Shown piece by piece: positions 1 through 9,407 of a stretch of 64,000 nucleotides of DNA. Position 1 is the first letter of the stretch; every line of letters begins with the position of its first letter. The notes under the pieces were generated by a model, which ran no database searches, was not told where the DNA came from, and saw nothing but the letters and a program-made list of their open reading frames with translations. Both the position numbers and the translations under genes were made by a program. Source of the stretch: Candidatus Pelagibacter sp. HIMB1321 (GTDB lineage: Bacteria; Pseudomonadota; Alphaproteobacteria; Pelagibacterales; Pelagibacteraceae); contig NZ_LT840186.1 in the NCBI RefSeq assembly GCF_900177485.1, positions 310,001-374,000 of the forward strand. Direction: 5' to 3'.

Positions 1-237
1 AGAGATTTTAGTGAAAAAGGACATATAGATTTTGAAATACAAAAACCAATTTTAATCAAAGAATTTAGAAAAGTTATTAGTAACTATCTCAATGAAGAAT
101 TTAATGGTAACGATTCCTTTTTGCAAATAGTTAAAAATTCTGCTTTTTGTTCTGAAGAAAATGAAATTATTAGCGACAATTATAAGATCACAAAAGCTCA
201 AAAAATTAGTATTATTCCTCCAATCGGAGGTGGTTAA
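1..237 (+). CDS. moaD: Molybdopterin synthase sulfur-carrier subunit MoaD, 3' end only
   Basis: Frame 1 is open from the window edge to the TAA at 235-237, giving the last 78 residues of a protein whose start lies outside the window. The C-terminus reads IIPPIGGG, the ubiquitin-like Gly-Gly tail that is thiocarboxylated in MoaD to carry sulfur for molybdenum cofactor synthesis. The stop overlaps the moaE start by one base (TAATG), so the two subunits are translationally coupled. The rest of the fragment is divergent; the call rests on the tail plus the moaE neighbour. Confidence 0.8.
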   Translation, partial: RDFSEKGHIDFEIQKPILIKEFRKVISNYLNEEFNGNDSFLQIVKNSAFCSEENEIISDNYKITKAQKISIIPPIGGG

Positions 238-680
238 TGCTGCATACCAAAATTGTAGATACCAAAAAAGAACAAATTAAAATTTCAGACGCAGAACAAT
301 TTATTGCCTCATCAAAATTTGGTGCAAATATCTATTTTACAGGCACTGTAAGAAATCTTAATGATAATAAAGAAGTAACAGGAATTACTTATGATAGTCA
401 TGATGAAATGGTTATTAAAAGTTTCGAGGAAATCTATAATGAAACTGAACAAAAATTAAATATTCAAGATAAGGCAGTTTTTATTGAACATGTTAAAGGA
501 TATGTAAAGTTAGGTGAGATGAGCATAATTATTGCTGTTGCCTGTAAACATAGAGATCAAGCATATGTTTTATCTAGATATATTATTGAGGAAATAAAAA
601 AAAGGACTCCAATTTGGAAAAAAGAACATTATATAAATGAAGACAGCCAGTGGTTAAAAGGCAATCCAATTAAAACTTAA
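237..680 (+). CDS. moaE: Molybdopterin synthase catalytic subunit MoaE
   Basis: 147 residues, the usual MoaE length. It inserts two sulfurs, delivered by thiocarboxylated MoaD, into cyclic pyranopterin monophosphate to make molybdopterin in the cytoplasm. Visible family signatures are the early YFTGTVR stretch, the conserved central block ending in AVACKHR, and PIWKKE near residue 127, which contains the catalytic lysines. The ATG overlaps the moaD stop and the next gene follows after one base, so this looks like the middle of one transcript. Confidence 0.92.
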   Translation: MLHTKIVDTKKEQIKISDAEQFIASSKFGANIYFTGTVRNLNDNKEVTGITYDSHDEMVIKSFEEIYNETEQKLNIQDKAVFIEHVKGYVKLGEMSIIIAVACKHRDQAYVLSRYIIEEIKKRTPIWKKEHYINEDSQWLKGNPIKT

Positions 681-681
681 A

Positions 682-1698
682 ATGATTTTTAGACAACTGT
701 TTGATAAAGTTTCGAGTACTTATACTTATCTAATCGCTTCAGCTAGAGGACGTGAGGCTTTAATCATAGATCCGGTATTAGAAAATGTTGATCAATATAT
801 AAAACTTTTAAATCAATTAGATTTAAAGCTAGTTAAAGTTATTGATACGCATATTCATGCAGATCATATTTCAGGTATTGCTGAACTTAGAGATAAGACA
901 AATTGTGTAACAGTCATGGGTGACAAAACTCCTGCAGATGTTGTTGCAATGCGAGTTTCAGATGAAGAAAATATTAAGATTGATGGAATAGATTTAAAAG
1001 CAATCTATACTCCAGGACATACAGCTGAAAGTTTTAGTTTTTTAATGTGTGATAGAGTTTTTACTGGAGATGCATTATTGATTAGAGGCACTGGTAGAAC
1101 TGATTTTCAAAATGGTGATCCAAAAGATTCATATAATTCAATATTTAATAAATTATTAAAACTTCCTGAAGACACTTTGGTTTATCCAGGTCATGATTAT
1201 AAAGGTGAAACAGTCAGCACAATTATTGAAGAGAAAAAATTTAATCCAAGATTACAAGTACAATCAGTTGATGAATATGTTGAGATCATGAACAACTTAA
1301 AATTACCAGATCCAAAAATGATGGATGTGGCTGTACCAAGTAATCTTAAACTTGGTATCGATTTTAATCGTCAAAAAGTAAATAATGGAATTGAGCCTGC
1401 GGAATTTAATAAAATTAAAAAAGATCCAAGTGCTATTTTGATAGATTTAAGAGAGCAAAGTGAAATTGATAAAGAAGGAATGATCAAAAATAGTGAAATA
1501 GTACCATTTCCTTCGATGTATGAATATTTAGATAAAAATAAGAATAAATTAAAGGATAAAAAAATTCTTTTTTATTGTGCACACGGTCATCGTTCAACTC
1601 TAGCAGTTCAAATATCTAAATCTTATGATTTTACTAATTGTTGTCATCTAATTGGCGGATTAGAAAATTGGAAAAAAGAAGGTTTAGATTTAAACTAA
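682..1698 (+). CDS. Persulfide dioxygenase (ETHE1-like) fused to a C-terminal rhodanese domain
   Basis: 338 residues in two parts. The N-terminal metallo-beta-lactamase domain (about 1-235) has the HxHxDH metal motif at residues 57-62 and a second histidine site in YPGHDY, as in ETHE1-type persulfide dioxygenases that oxidise glutathione persulfide to sulfite. The C-terminal domain (about 245-338) is rhodanese-like, with the active-site loop CAHGHRS. Such fusions couple persulfide generation or transfer to its oxidation. The stop overlaps the cytochrome c start (TAATG). It probably supplies sulfite from reduced sulfur. Substrate is inferred from family. Confidence 0.85.
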   Translation: MIFRQLFDKVSSTYTYLIASARGREALIIDPVLENVDQYIKLLNQLDLKLVKVIDTHIHADHISGIAELRDKTNCVTVMGDKTPADVVAMRVSDEENIKIDGIDLKAIYTPGHTAESFSFLMCDRVFTGDALLIRGTGRTDFQNGDPKDSYNSIFNKLLKLPEDTLVYPGHDYKGETVSTIIEEKKFNPRLQVQSVDEYVEIMNNLKLPDPKMMDVAVPSNLKLGIDFNRQKVNNGIEPAEFNKIKKDPSAILIDLREQSEIDKEGMIKNSEIVPFPSMYEYLDKNKNKLKDKKILFYCAHGHRSTLAVQISKSYDFTNCCHLIGGLENWKKEGLDLN

Positions 1699-2135
1699 TG
1701 AATAGATATATAAAATTAGTTTTCACTATATTTTTTATATCGTCCATAAATACAATAGCATTAAGTCACAATCATTTTCCAATAACTAACGACTCTAAGT
1801 TGTTGATAGAGAGAGGAAAAATAGCTTATCAAAATAATTGTGTGTCATGTCATATGGTTGATTTATCGGGTGCTAAAGATTGGAAAGGTTTAGATGAGGA
1901 TGGACAACGAAAAGCCCCGCCTTTAAATGGCACAGGTCATACTTGGCATCATGACGATGAAACTTTACATGCAATAATAAAATATGGACTTGCAAAATTA
2001 GTAAAAAACTATGAAGGTAAAATGATGGGTTTTGGAGACAATTTATCAGATAAAGATATCGATGGGATTTTAGCCTATATCAAATCTTTTTGGCCAGAGG
2101 ATAAATACGAATATCAAATTAATTTGAATAAATAA
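1698..2135 (+). CDS. Secreted monohaem cytochrome c
   Basis: The ATG at 1698 is preferred over an upstream in-frame one because it overlaps the preceding stop and begins directly with a signal peptide (basic start, hydrophobic stretch at about 6-21). The mature protein of about 120 residues has one haem site, CVSCH, at residues 48-52, a PPLNGTGHTWHH segment and a later KMMGFG segment that probably supplies the methionine ligand. It is a small periplasmic electron carrier. Coupling to the persulfide dioxygenase gene suggests a role in sulfur or copper-linked respiration, but no partner oxidase is in the window. Confidence 0.85.
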   Translation: MNRYIKLVFTIFFISSINTIALSHNHFPITNDSKLLIERGKIAYQNNCVSCHMVDLSGAKDWKGLDEDGQRKAPPLNGTGHTWHHDDETLHAIIKYGLAKLVKNYEGKMMGFGDNLSDKDIDGILAYIKSFWPEDKYEYQINLNK

Positions 2136-2137
2136 TT

Positions 2138-2575
2138 ATGACAGCTGCAACTTTTAATTGGTCTTGTAATCATACTTGGAAAAGAAGTGCAATAAATACT
2201 GCATGGTGTTTATTAGGTTGTGCAATAGGAGATTTTGGAACAATTTTATTTTTTCAGATCACTCAAATTCCATGGCCGGTTTTAGCTATTATGACTTTAG
2301 CAATTATTAATGGTTTGATCACAAGTATTATTTTGGAAACTATCATTTTAATAAGACAAAATTTCAAATTTAAAGATGCTTTGAGAACTGCTTTGGGAAT
2401 GAGTTTTATCTCAATGGTTAGTATGGAAATTGCAATGAATTTAACAGATTACCTTTTAACAGGTGGAGCTATGTTAACATGGTGGGCTTTTCCTATAATG
2501 CTAATAGTTGGATTTTTAACCCCATGGCCTTATAATTATTGGAGATTAAAAAAATTTGGTATAGCTTGTCATTAG
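2138..2575 (+). CDS. DUF4396 family integral membrane protein
   Basis: 145 residues with about four hydrophobic segments. The conserved core of the DUF4396 family is readable: a central ETIIL segment, LGMSFISMVSMEIAMN near residues 90-105, and the C-terminal block TPWPYNYWRLKKFGIACH. The MSMEIAMN part resembles a metal- or haem-facing helix, but no function is established. It starts two bases after the cytochrome c stop, so it is probably co-transcribed with the cytochrome and the persulfide dioxygenase. Confidence 0.8.
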   Translation: MTAATFNWSCNHTWKRSAINTAWCLLGCAIGDFGTILFFQITQIPWPVLAIMTLAIINGLITSIILETIILIRQNFKFKDALRTALGMSFISMVSMEIAMNLTDYLLTGGAMLTWWAFPIMLIVGFLTPWPYNYWRLKKFGIACH

Positions 2576-2578
2576 GCA

Positions 2579-5500
2579 ATGCAAAATATATTCAACAATA
2601 AATATTTAGATCAAAAAAAATTAGTTAAAGATCATTTTTATTATTTAGTTTCTAATTTTTCAGAGCTTAATCAAAAACAAATAGATAATTTATCAATAAA
2701 TATTGTTAAAAATGCTCAAAGCTATAAAGCAGGAAGTCCTTTTAGTAAATTAATTCACGAGTTTTCTCTTACAAGCAATGAGGGCATTGTATTGATGTGT
2801 TTAGCTGAAGCTCTTTTAAGAATACCAGATGCAAAAACTATTAATGATTTAATAGAAGATAAAATACCAATAGGGGATTGGAAAAAATATATCAAAAACG
2901 ATAAAGATTTATTTGTAAATATCTCCTCAATAGCTTTTTTATTAACAGGTAAAATTGTTGAAGAAAAAGTAGAAGAAAATAAGAATATCCTAGGTAAAGT
3001 TGTTAAAAATCTTTCAGGTCCAATTCTAAGAAATGCAATCAAACAAGCAATTAATATACTTGCTAAACAATTTGTGTTTGAAAGAGATATTAAAAAAGCA
3101 ATCAATTACAGTAATGAGAAACAACATGACAAATATACATTTTCATTTGATATGTTGGGTGAAGCTGCGGTCACTTATGAAGACTCTCAACGATATTATA
3201 AACAATATGAAGAAGCAATAATTGAAACTGGTAAAGGAAAAAATCCTCATAAAAAAAGTATTTCTATTAAATTATCATCTCTACATCCAAGATATGAGAG
3301 AAATAAATTAGATTTGTTAAAAAAAGAACTTTTTCCAAAGGCTTATAAACTCACTGAACTTGGTAGAGAAAATAATGTTGATATCTGTTTTGATGCTGAA
3401 GAAGCAGATAGATTAAATTTATCTTTATTTATATTTAAGGAAATAATCGAAAGTAAATTAATTGATGAAAAATACCAAGGTTTTGGATTTGCAGTTCAAG
3501 CGTACCAAAAAAGAGCTTTTTTTGTTTTAGATTGGCTTAAGAAATATTTAAGTGATGTTAATAAAAAGATTAATATAAGATTAGTTAAAGGGGCTTATTG
3601 GGATACAGAAATAAAGATTGCTCAAGAACAAGGCTACATAGATTATCCAGTATTTACTAAGAAATTTGCTACTGATATTTCATATTTAGCCTGCGCCCAT
3701 AAACTTTATGAAAATGATAATATTTTCTCACAATTTGCAACGCACAACGCTCATAGTATTTCATATATTAAAACTCTTTTTAATGATCGCGATTTTGAGT
3801 TTCAAAAATTACATGGCATGGGTGATGAAATTTATTCATACCTTGAAAAAGATGAAAATTTTAAATGCAGAGTTTATGCACCAGTTGGTGGTTATAAGGA
3901 TCTATTGCCTTATCTAGTAAGAAGATTATTAGAAAATGGTGCTAATACTTCTTTTATACATCAACTAAAAACAAAAGATTTTGATATTTCAAAACTAGTT
4001 CAATCTCCACTTGTTAAAATGGATAAACTTGATGAGGATAAAATCAAAAAACCAATAGATATTTATGAAGATCGTAAAAATTCAAAAGGTTTAGATTTAA
4101 GTGAAGAACATGTAGTTGAAAATCTTCAATTTAATGGAAAGTTTAAAGATATTAAAGCTTACTCATTAATTAATGGTGAAGATATTAAATCAGATAAAGA
4201 AATTGATATAAAATCTCCTCATAGCTCTTCTACTTTAGGAAAAAAATATTTTGCCGATGAAAAGATTTCTGAGACAGCAATTAACAATTTAAAAGAATAT
4301 TCTTCTGAATGGAAAAAGTTTTCAATTAAAAAAAAAGTAGAGATTTTTTTAAAATTTGCAGATTTAATTGAAGAGAATACTAATGACATTATTGAAATTT
4401 GTGCAAAAGAGTCTGGTAAAAGTATTAAAAATTCAATTGCAGAAATTAGGGAAGCAGTTGATTTTTGCAGATACTATTCAAAAGAAGCGTTAAATTTATT
4501 TCAAACTCAAACATTAAAAGGACCAACTGGAGAACTTAATCAATATAGAATGGTTGGAAAAGGTCTTTCCTTTGTGATAAGTCCATGGAATTTTCCAGTT
4601 GCAATTTTTGTAGGCCAAACTGTTGCAGCACTTATTACCGGCAATGTGGTAATTACCAAGCCAGCTGAACAATCATCATTTGCAGCTTATTATATAATAA
4701 AACTTTTATTAAAAGCTGGTTTACCAAGTAATGCGATTGCATTGTTATTAGGTGATGGTGCGTTAATTGGAAAAAAAGTTATTAATGATAAAAAACTTAA
4801 AAATATTATTTTTACTGGTTCCTTAGAGACAGCAAAAATTATTCAATCTGACCTTCAACAAAAAGAAAATATTCCAACTTTCATCGCTGAAACAGGTGGT
4901 CAGAATTGTATGATTGTTGATACCTCAGCTTTAACAGAACATGTCGTAAAGGATGTGGTTAATTCAGGTTTTGATAGCGCTGGACAACGATGTTCAGCAT
5001 GCAGAATATTATGTGTTGAAGAGAATGTTTACAAACATACCAAGGATACTTTAATTGGAGCAATGAAAACCCAAAAAGTTGGCAATCCAGAAGAATTGTC
5101 AACTGATATTGGACCAGTAATTGACACTGAAGCGTATGAAAATATCAATAATCATATAAAAAAATTCGATAAAGTTTTTCAAACAGAGATAAATTTAAAT
5201 CAAGGTAATTTCATTCCACCAACATTAATTGAAATTGAAAAACTATCGGATCTAAAGAATGAAGTATTTGGTCCGGTAGTCCACATGCTTAAATATAAAG
5301 CTTCTAATTTAGATCAATTAATCGAAGATATTAATGATCTTGGATTTGGATTAACTTTAGGCATACATAGTAGAATAGATAAAACCATTGATAGAGTAGT
5401 AGAAAAAGCTGAAATTGGTAATATTTATATTAATAGAAACATGATTGGTGCAGTTGTAGGTGTTCAACCTTTTGGAGGATATGAAAAATCAGGCACAGGT

Positions 5501-5614
5501 CCTAAAGCTGGAGGCCCAGAATATTTAAAAAGATTATGTCATGAACAAAGTATTTCTAATAACACTGCCTCAATGGGTGGTAACGCATCATTATTGTCAG
5601 AAGTAGAAGATTAG
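2579..5614 (+). CDS. putA: Bifunctional proline dehydrogenase / P5C dehydrogenase PutA
   Basis: 1011 residues. It oxidises proline to glutamate in two steps, with FAD then NAD. The proline dehydrogenase barrel occupies about 170-480 (RLVKGAYWD and FATHNAH are visible). The aldehyde dehydrogenase domain runs from about 530 to 985, with SPWNFP, the general-base region AETGG and the catalytic cysteine in GQRCSACR. No N-terminal ribbon-helix-helix DNA-binding domain is present, so this is the short, non-autoregulatory form. It lies three bases after the DUF4396 gene and one boundary before an MFS carrier, plausibly a proline or related carrier. Confidence 0.95.
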   Translation: MQNIFNNKYLDQKKLVKDHFYYLVSNFSELNQKQIDNLSINIVKNAQSYKAGSPFSKLIHEFSLTSNEGIVLMCLAEALLRIPDAKTINDLIEDKIPIGDWKKYIKNDKDLFVNISSIAFLLTGKIVEEKVEENKNILGKVVKNLSGPILRNAIKQAINILAKQFVFERDIKKAINYSNEKQHDKYTFSFDMLGEAAVTYEDSQRYYKQYEEAIIETGKGKNPHKKSISIKLSSLHPRYERNKLDLLKKELFPKAYKLTELGRENNVDICFDAEEADRLNLSLFIFKEIIESKLIDEKYQGFGFAVQAYQKRAFFVLDWLKKYLSDVNKKINIRLVKGAYWDTEIKIAQEQGYIDYPVFTKKFATDISYLACAHKLYENDNIFSQFATHNAHSISYIKTLFNDRDFEFQKLHGMGDEIYSYLEKDENFKCRVYAPVGGYKDLLPYLVRRLLENGANTSFIHQLKTKDFDISKLVQSPLVKMDKLDEDKIKKPIDIYEDRKNSKGLDLSEEHVVENLQFNGKFKDIKAYSLINGEDIKSDKEIDIKSPHSSSTLGKKYFADEKISETAINNLKEYSSEWKKFSIKKKVEIFLKFADLIEENTNDIIEICAKESGKSIKNSIAEIREAVDFCRYYSKEALNLFQTQTLKGPTGELNQYRMVGKGLSFVISPWNFPVAIFVGQTVAALITGNVVITKPAEQSSFAAYYIIKLLLKAGLPSNAIALLLGDGALIGKKVINDKKLKNIIFTGSLETAKIIQSDLQQKENIPTFIAETGGQNCMIVDTSALTEHVVKDVVNSGFDSAGQRCSACRILCVEENVYKHTKDTLIGAMKTQKVGNPEELSTDIGPVIDTEAYENINNHIKKFDKVFQTEINLNQGNFIPPTLIEIEKLSDLKNEVFGPVVHMLKYKASNLDQLIEDINDLGFGLTLGIHSRIDKTIDRVVEKAEIGNIYINRNMIGAVVGVQPFGGYEKSGTGPKAGGPEYLKRLCHEQSISNNTASMGGNASLLSEVED

Positions 5615-6805
5615 ATGATAAACAAAAACCTAGTTCTTCTGACTATTTGTCAGGTGTTTTCTTTTACAGCTCCTCCAATAACTGTTTTTATTAGTGGTAT
5701 TGTTGGATTAAAAATTTCCCCAATAGCATCTCTTGCAACATTACCAACATCTCTTTCAATTGTTGGAACAGCGGTATTTACAATCTTTGCAGCAAAAATA
5801 ATGAGCAAAATTGGAAGGAAAAAAGGATTTATTTTATCATCATCATATACAAGTCTAGCTGCTTTGCTTGGAGCTTATTCAATTTATTCAGAAAATTTTA
5901 TATTATTTTGTTTTTCATGTTTTTTAATTGGAACCGGGATAGCATTTACTCACCAATATAGATTTGCTGCAGCAGAAACAGTTGAAAAGAATGATAGTTC
6001 AAAAGCAATATCAATTCTTTTACTTGCAACAATTTTATCTGCTTTAATTGGTCCAAATGTTGCAAATTTTTCAAAAGATATAATCACAAATCACCTTTAT
6101 GTAGGCTCATACATATCTCTTTCGGCCTTAACAATAATTCCTGTATTTTTTTTATTGTTTTATAAAACAGAAAAAAATCCAAAAACTATTGAGGATATCA
6201 AAGGTAAACAAAGATCTTATGTTGAGCTATTACAAAATCCTATAATACTTCAGGCAATAGTGACTGCTGCATTTGCTTATTCGATTATGTCTTTTTTAAT
6301 GACTGCAACACCAATTAGTATGTACAAAATGCATGGATTTACATTAGGCTCAACAAGTATTGTGATCCAATCACATATTATAGGAATGTTTTTACCCTCA
6401 TTAATAACTGGGACATTAATCAAGAAATATGGTCACTCGACAATAATATATTCTGGTGCGGTAATATATTTATTGTGTATTTTTTTGAGTTTTTATGAAC
6501 AAACATTTCTTAACTATTTAATAGCTCTTGTGTTGCTTGGAATTGGTTGGAATTTTTTATTTATAGGGGGAACTAGTTTACTAGTGCTTTGTTACACAAG
6601 CAGCGAAAAGTTCAAAGTGCAAGGTTTCAATGATGTTTTAGTTTTTTCAATTCAAGCAATTGCAAGTTTAACAGCCGGTTATTCAATACTAAGTTTTAGT
6701 TGGAATGAAATTAATTTAGCATGTATACCAATGGTTATATTGATAATTTTAGTTTCTATAAGAGCAGACTTATATAAGAAAAATCTATCTTCAGTTAAAT
6801 CTTAA
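5615..6805 (+). CDS. Major facilitator superfamily transporter
   Basis: 396 residues with about 12 hydrophobic segments. The loop KIMSKIGRKKGF after the second helix is a typical MFS inter-helix motif. The ATG follows the putA stop directly (TAGATG), so it is very likely expressed with putA. The substrate is not readable; proline or a related osmolyte is possible from context. Its 3' end overlaps the convergent MATE gene by 15 bases. Confidence 0.8.
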   Translation: MINKNLVLLTICQVFSFTAPPITVFISGIVGLKISPIASLATLPTSLSIVGTAVFTIFAAKIMSKIGRKKGFILSSSYTSLAALLGAYSIYSENFILFCFSCFLIGTGIAFTHQYRFAAAETVEKNDSSKAISILLLATILSALIGPNVANFSKDIITNHLYVGSYISLSALTIIPVFFLLFYKTEKNPKTIEDIKGKQRSYVELLQNPIILQAIVTAAFAYSIMSFLMTATPISMYKMHGFTLGSTSIVIQSHIIGMFLPSLITGTLIKKYGHSTIIYSGAVIYLLCIFLSFYEQTFLNYLIALVLLGIGWNFLFIGGTSLLVLCYTSSEKFKVQGFNDVLVFSIQAIASLTAGYSILSFSWNEINLACIPMVILIILVSIRADLYKKNLSSVKS

Positions 6806-8101
6806 ATAAATTCTATTAAAGTAATAATATAATGAAACAGCACGTAAAATCATAAAAATTGCTAAAGAAATCCAAAGACCAGTATTAATAAAATTGTTAG
6901 TAAGAATTACTGAAATAAATAAATATATAATAGATGAAAAAATCATTGCATTTCTTAATTCGACAGTTTGTGATGCACCAATAAAAATTCCATCAAATTG
7001 ATAACAAAAAGATGAAATTAAAGGGAAAATTATTAACCAAATAGAATAATCAACAGTCAAGTTTCTTATCAAATCAATATCTGCCATTTGATAAATAATT
7101 TCTTTGTGAATTAAAAGATAAACAATTGAAATGAAAATACTTGTAATAGCACTAAGTATAAAAGAATTTTTTACAATCAGTTTAAATAAATTTTTATCAT
7201 TTTTTCCAATTGAGTAGCCAACCAATCCCTGAGTTGCAAAAGCATAAGCATCAAGAATAAAAGCAGCTAAATTTACCAAATTAATTAGAATTGTGTTAGC
7301 CGCAACATATTCTTCACCTATTTTATTACTCAAATAGATAAACCATAAAAATGAAAATGATAAAAGAATTGTCCTTATAAAAATATTTAAATTTATATGA
7401 AAAATGTATTTTATTTGTTTTGCGTTAAAAATATTATTTATGTCAATCTTAATATTAATAAATTTTTTAATATAAAAAAAAGTATAAATTAAAAAAATTA
7501 TAGATGTAATGTATCCAGCTAACAAAGAACCATAAGCAACTCCTTTTACATTAAGGTTATACTGTGCAACCAAGATAATACTTAAAATTATATTCAAAAT
7601 AGAAAAACAACTTACAACAAGACTTGAAATTTTAGTTTTTTGTAAGCCAATAAATATTCCAGTAATAATATAAAGAGTGAGCTCTCCTGGAGCAGAATAA
7701 ATTCTTATATTAAAATAATCTTGATATAAATTTTGAGTTTCTTTTGATAATTCAAAAATATTTAGTGTTAAATTTAGAATTAAAAATTGAAAAAATATTA
7801 AAATTAAGGAAATAATTATTACAAAAAATAAATTTCTTAATAATATATCTAGTATTTTATTATAATCATTTTTTCCATGGGCTTGAGATACCATTCCGAC
7901 GGTTCCCATTTTTAGAAAACCAAAACTCCAAAAAATCATAGAAAATAAGTTTGCAGCAATAGATGTTGCTGTAAGATAAGAAATGTTTCCAAGATTTCCC
8001 ATAAGACCTGTATCTATTATGCCTACCAACGGAATGGCAACATTGGCTAAAAAAATTGGGAAAGATAATTTTGCAATATATATTAATGAGTATTTTTTCA
8101 T
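6791..8101 (-). CDS. MATE family efflux transporter (DinF-like)
   Basis: 436 residues, about 12 membrane helices. The N-terminal pattern (LANVAIPLVGIIDTGLMGN) is characteristic of MATE proteins of the DinF/NorM group, which export cationic compounds in exchange for H+ or Na+. It is convergent with the preceding MFS gene and divergent from the M24 hydrolase gene, with an 88-bp A+T-rich spacer that must hold both promoters. Substrate unknown. Confidence 0.85.
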   Translation of the reverse strand: MKKYSLIYIAKLSFPIFLANVAIPLVGIIDTGLMGNLGNISYLTATSIAANLFSMIFWSFGFLKMGTVGMVSQAHGKNDYNKILDILLRNLFFVIIISLILIFFQFLILNLTLNIFELSKETQNLYQDYFNIRIYSAPGELTLYIITGIFIGLQKTKISSLVVSCFSILNIILSIILVAQYNLNVKGVAYGSLLAGYITSIIFLIYTFFYIKKFINIKIDINNIFNAKQIKYIFHINLNIFIRTILLSFSFLWFIYLSNKIGEEYVAANTILINLVNLAAFILDAYAFATQGLVGYSIGKNDKNLFKLIVKNSFILSAITSIFISIVYLLIHKEIIYQMADIDLIRNLTVDYSIWLIIFPLISSFCYQFDGIFIGASQTVELRNAMIFSSIIYLFISVILTNNFINTGLWISLAIFMILRAVSLYYYFNRIYLRFN

Positions 8102-8189
8102 TTATTTTAAATAACGCCAGGTAGATATTATAAATATTCAACTATAATTTAATTATTCTATAATGTATCATTTAATTAATCTTTAAATC

Positions 8190-9407
8190 ATGAAAAAAAA
8201 TTTTTTTAAAAATAGTTTTGGAAATGAAATTCTTTTTAGTAAGAAAGAATATTTAGATAGAGTAAAAAAAGTAAAATTAAAGATGAGTAAAAACAATATA
8301 GATGTTTTGCTTGTCGCAAGTCCAGCTAACCAATTTTATCTTACAGGTTATGATGGTTGGTCTTTTTATACACCTCAAATGGTTTTAATTAGCCTTTCGG
8401 AAAAATATCCTTATTGGATTGGAAGAAAAATGGATGCAGTAGGAGCAAAATTCACTGCTTTTTTAGATAAGAATAATATTGTTCCATATCCTGATCATTA
8501 TGTTGCATCTCAAAAAATTCATCCAATGGATTATCTTGTTGATTTTATTAAATCAAAAAAACTTGAGAGAAAAAATATTGGTGTAGAGATGGATGATTAC
8601 TATTATACCGCAAAATGGCATGATATTTTAATAAAAGGACTTCCCAACGCAAAATTTTTAAATGCATTTTTATTAGTTAATTGGGTGAGGATGATTAAAT
8701 CTTCTCAAGAACTTACTTATATGAAATCAGCAGGAAAAATTGCAAATTTAGCAATGAAAAAAGCAATGGAAAAAGTAGATGTGGGTGTGAGACAGTGTGA
8801 TGTAATTGCTGAACTGAATAGATACACAACTATGGGCACAAATGAAATAGGGGGAACTTTTACTTGTAAGCCACCAAATGCAATGGTTGGAAAATTTTGT
8901 AGTGCTCCACACTTAAGTTGGACAGAAGAAAAATTAAAAAAAAATGAAATTTTTTATATAGAAATGGGAGGTGCGAAACACCGATATCATGTTCCGTTAG
9001 CAAGATGTATTTTCACAGGCAGGGCTCCAAAAAAAATTAAAGAATTATCTAAAATCATTAGAGAAGGATTAAATGGAGTTCTGAATAAAGTTAAACCAGG
9101 AGTGACTGGCCATGAGCTAGAAAATACTTGGAAAAAAATTATTAGTAAATATGGAGTTAAAAAAGATTCTAGAATTGGATACCCAATTGGTATTGGTTAT
9201 CCACCAACTTGGGGAGAATTAACTACAAGTTTTAGAAAGGGAGATAAAAATATATTAAAAGAAAATATGACTTTTCATTGTATACCTGCTTTATGGCTTC
9301 AAAATTATGGAATTGTAATTAGTGAAAGTTTTATTGTCACAAAAAAAGGAGCTCAAAGATTTACTAACTACGAGCAAAAGCTTTTCGATTTAAAAGATTT
9401 TCAATGA
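8190..9407 (+). CDS. M24-fold hydrolase resembling ectoine hydrolase (DoeA/EutD)
   Basis: 405 residues: a creatinase-type N-terminal domain and a C-terminal pita-bread domain. From memory of ectoine hydrolases, shared blocks include LTGYDGWSFY (51-60), GRKMDA (78-83), YPDHYV (100-105), HPMDYL (111-116) and GVEMDDYYYTAK (131-142). The usual M24 metal aspartates are absent: where peptidases have DxG, this protein has an E (Glu258), matching the nucleophile glutamate proposed for EutD. It may hydrolyse ectoine or another cyclic or N-acylated amino acid. No doeB/eutE deacetylase gene lies beside it, so the ectoine assignment is tentative. It overlaps the next gene by four bases. Confidence 0.65.
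   Translation: MKKNFFKNSFGNEILFSKKEYLDRVKKVKLKMSKNNIDVLLVASPANQFYLTGYDGWSFYTPQMVLISLSEKYPYWIGRKMDAVGAKFTAFLDKNNIVPYPDHYVASQKIHPMDYLVDFIKSKKLERKNIGVEMDDYYYTAKWHDILIKGLPNAKFLNAFLLVNWVRMIKSSQELTYMKSAGKIANLAMKKAMEKVDVGVRQCDVIAELNRYTTMGTNEIGGTFTCKPPNAMVGKFCSAPHLSWTEEKLKKNEIFYIEMGGAKHRYHVPLARCIFTGRAPKKIKELSKIIREGLNGVLNKVKPGVTGHELENTWKKIISKYGVKKDSRIGYPIGIGYPPTWGELTTSFRKGDKNILKENMTFHCIPALWLQNYGIVISESFIVTKKGAQRFTNYEQKLFDLKDFQ

Noticed and set aside
2755-3105. Antisense ORF inside putA
   Set aside because: It lies wholly within the proline dehydrogenase region of a confident gene and shows no family features.
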